A stretch of DNA of 60,707 bases, taken from NCBI RefSeq assembly GCF_004804335.1, contig NZ_SRXY01000014.1, positions 1 through 60,707 of the forward strand, in the 5' to 3' direction. This DNA comes from Pacificoceanicola onchidii (GTDB lineage Bacteria; Pseudomonadota; Alphaproteobacteria; Rhodobacterales; Rhodobacteraceae). Below are positions 60,524 to 60,707 of the stretch, piece after piece. Position numbers and translations under genes: made by a program. The notes beneath the pieces are model-generated. The model saw nothing but the letters and a program-made list of their open reading frames with translations. It searched no databases and was not told the DNA's origin. Each line of letters starts with the position of its first letter. Within the stretch, counting starts at the first letter, position 1.

Positions 60524-60707
60524 ATGAATTCCGCAGGCAAGCCCCCTCCCCCGCCCTATTTCAACATTGACCCGAAAACTGCCGCCGAAGGGCTCTCTGA
60601 GCCTATCACCACGGGCCGATTCGCCAAAGCCGCCGCCTTCGCCGCCAAGGGGCGCGATGATCTCGCGCGGCGCGGCTATATGCCGGACGGCAAGAAGCGC
60701 CTCCGCC
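60524..60707 (+). CDS. parA: 5' end of parA (continues at base 1)
   Basis: ATG at 60524 with a gaggat ribosome site 8-9 bases upstream opens MNSAGKPPPPPYFNIDPKTA, in frame with the ParA protein at the start of the window. The last 127 bases duplicate 1-127. It encodes the proline-rich leader and the first part of the N-terminal DNA-binding domain. Confidence 0.9.
   Translation, partial: MNSAGKPPPPPYFNIDPKTAAEGLSEPITTGRFAKAAAFAAKGRDDLARRGYMPDGKKRLR
60581..60707. repeat. Terminal redundancy, right copy (circular contig overlap)
   Basis: Identical to bases 1-127. Joining the ends here restores one uninterrupted parA gene whose start codon lies at 60524. Confidence 0.95.

Overview
The window is almost certainly one complete circular plasmid opened at an arbitrary point. 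Bases 1-127 are identical to 60581-60707, so the unique circle is 60,580 bp, and the parA reading frame continues without a break across the join. GC-rich coding, a VPLPA-type sorting tail, a roseobacter-style LuxI/LuxR pair, an H-NOX/HNOBA module and a Rep_3 initiator with an alphaproteobacterial ParAB pair point to a Rhodobacterales (Roseobacter-group) host. I see no conjugation genes, transposases, tRNAs, rRNAs or CRISPR arrays.

Backbone (about 58.6 kb through the join to 2.5 kb): a Rep_3 initiator, an origin with 17-bp iterons on a 22-bp period beside an AT-rich tract, and parA-parB bracketed by two copies of a 17-bp palindrome that I propose as parS. From 2.9 to 11.3 kb lies a mixed block: a gamma-butyrobetaine dioxygenase-like enzyme, an H-NOX sensor with its HNOBA-GGDEF-EAL partner, a VPLPA-CTERM protein, an MFS exporter, a Tat-exported amine oxidase and an ankyrin protein.

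From 11.3 to 30.4 kb is a specialised-metabolite island. A luxI-TPR-phosphopantetheinyl transferase operon diverges from luxR. A tightly overlapping minus-strand run (29.4 down to 14.6 kb) then encodes diaminobutyrate aminotransferase, an N-hydroxylase of the SidA/IucD type, a methionyl-tRNA-synthetase-like ligase, a cupin, a DAO-type oxidase, an amino-acid-type adenylating enzyme, a carrier protein, a GNAT, a flavoprotein, a reductase-hydrolase fusion and others. N-hydroxylase + MetRS-like + cupin + DAO is the known toolkit for N-N bond (hydrazine) formation in actinobacterial triacsin-type pathways. Here the cupin and the MetRS-like ligase are separate genes, and the amine donor is probably 2,4-diaminobutyrate. 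A 20-bp element is shared upstream of luxI and of the divergent cysE-like gene, which suggests joint quorum control. A short accessory block (30.7-33.7 kb) with a DUF559 protein, an unknown protein and a HerA-like ATPase follows.

From 33.8 to 58.6 kb is a second, poorly described island, all on the minus strand. Seven tandem paralogues encode secreted, fibre-like proteins with variable N-terminal parts, a nearly invariant central module and one of two alternative C-terminal modules. Upstream are four secreted trypsin-like proteases (two with Sel1 repeats, two with peptidoglycan-binding-like ends), an OmpA-domain protein, DUF4384-like proteins, a cytoplasmic papain-like protease and several unknown proteins. 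I interpret this as a surface fibre system with its own proteolytic and envelope-anchoring machinery. The gene content is read directly; the function is inference.
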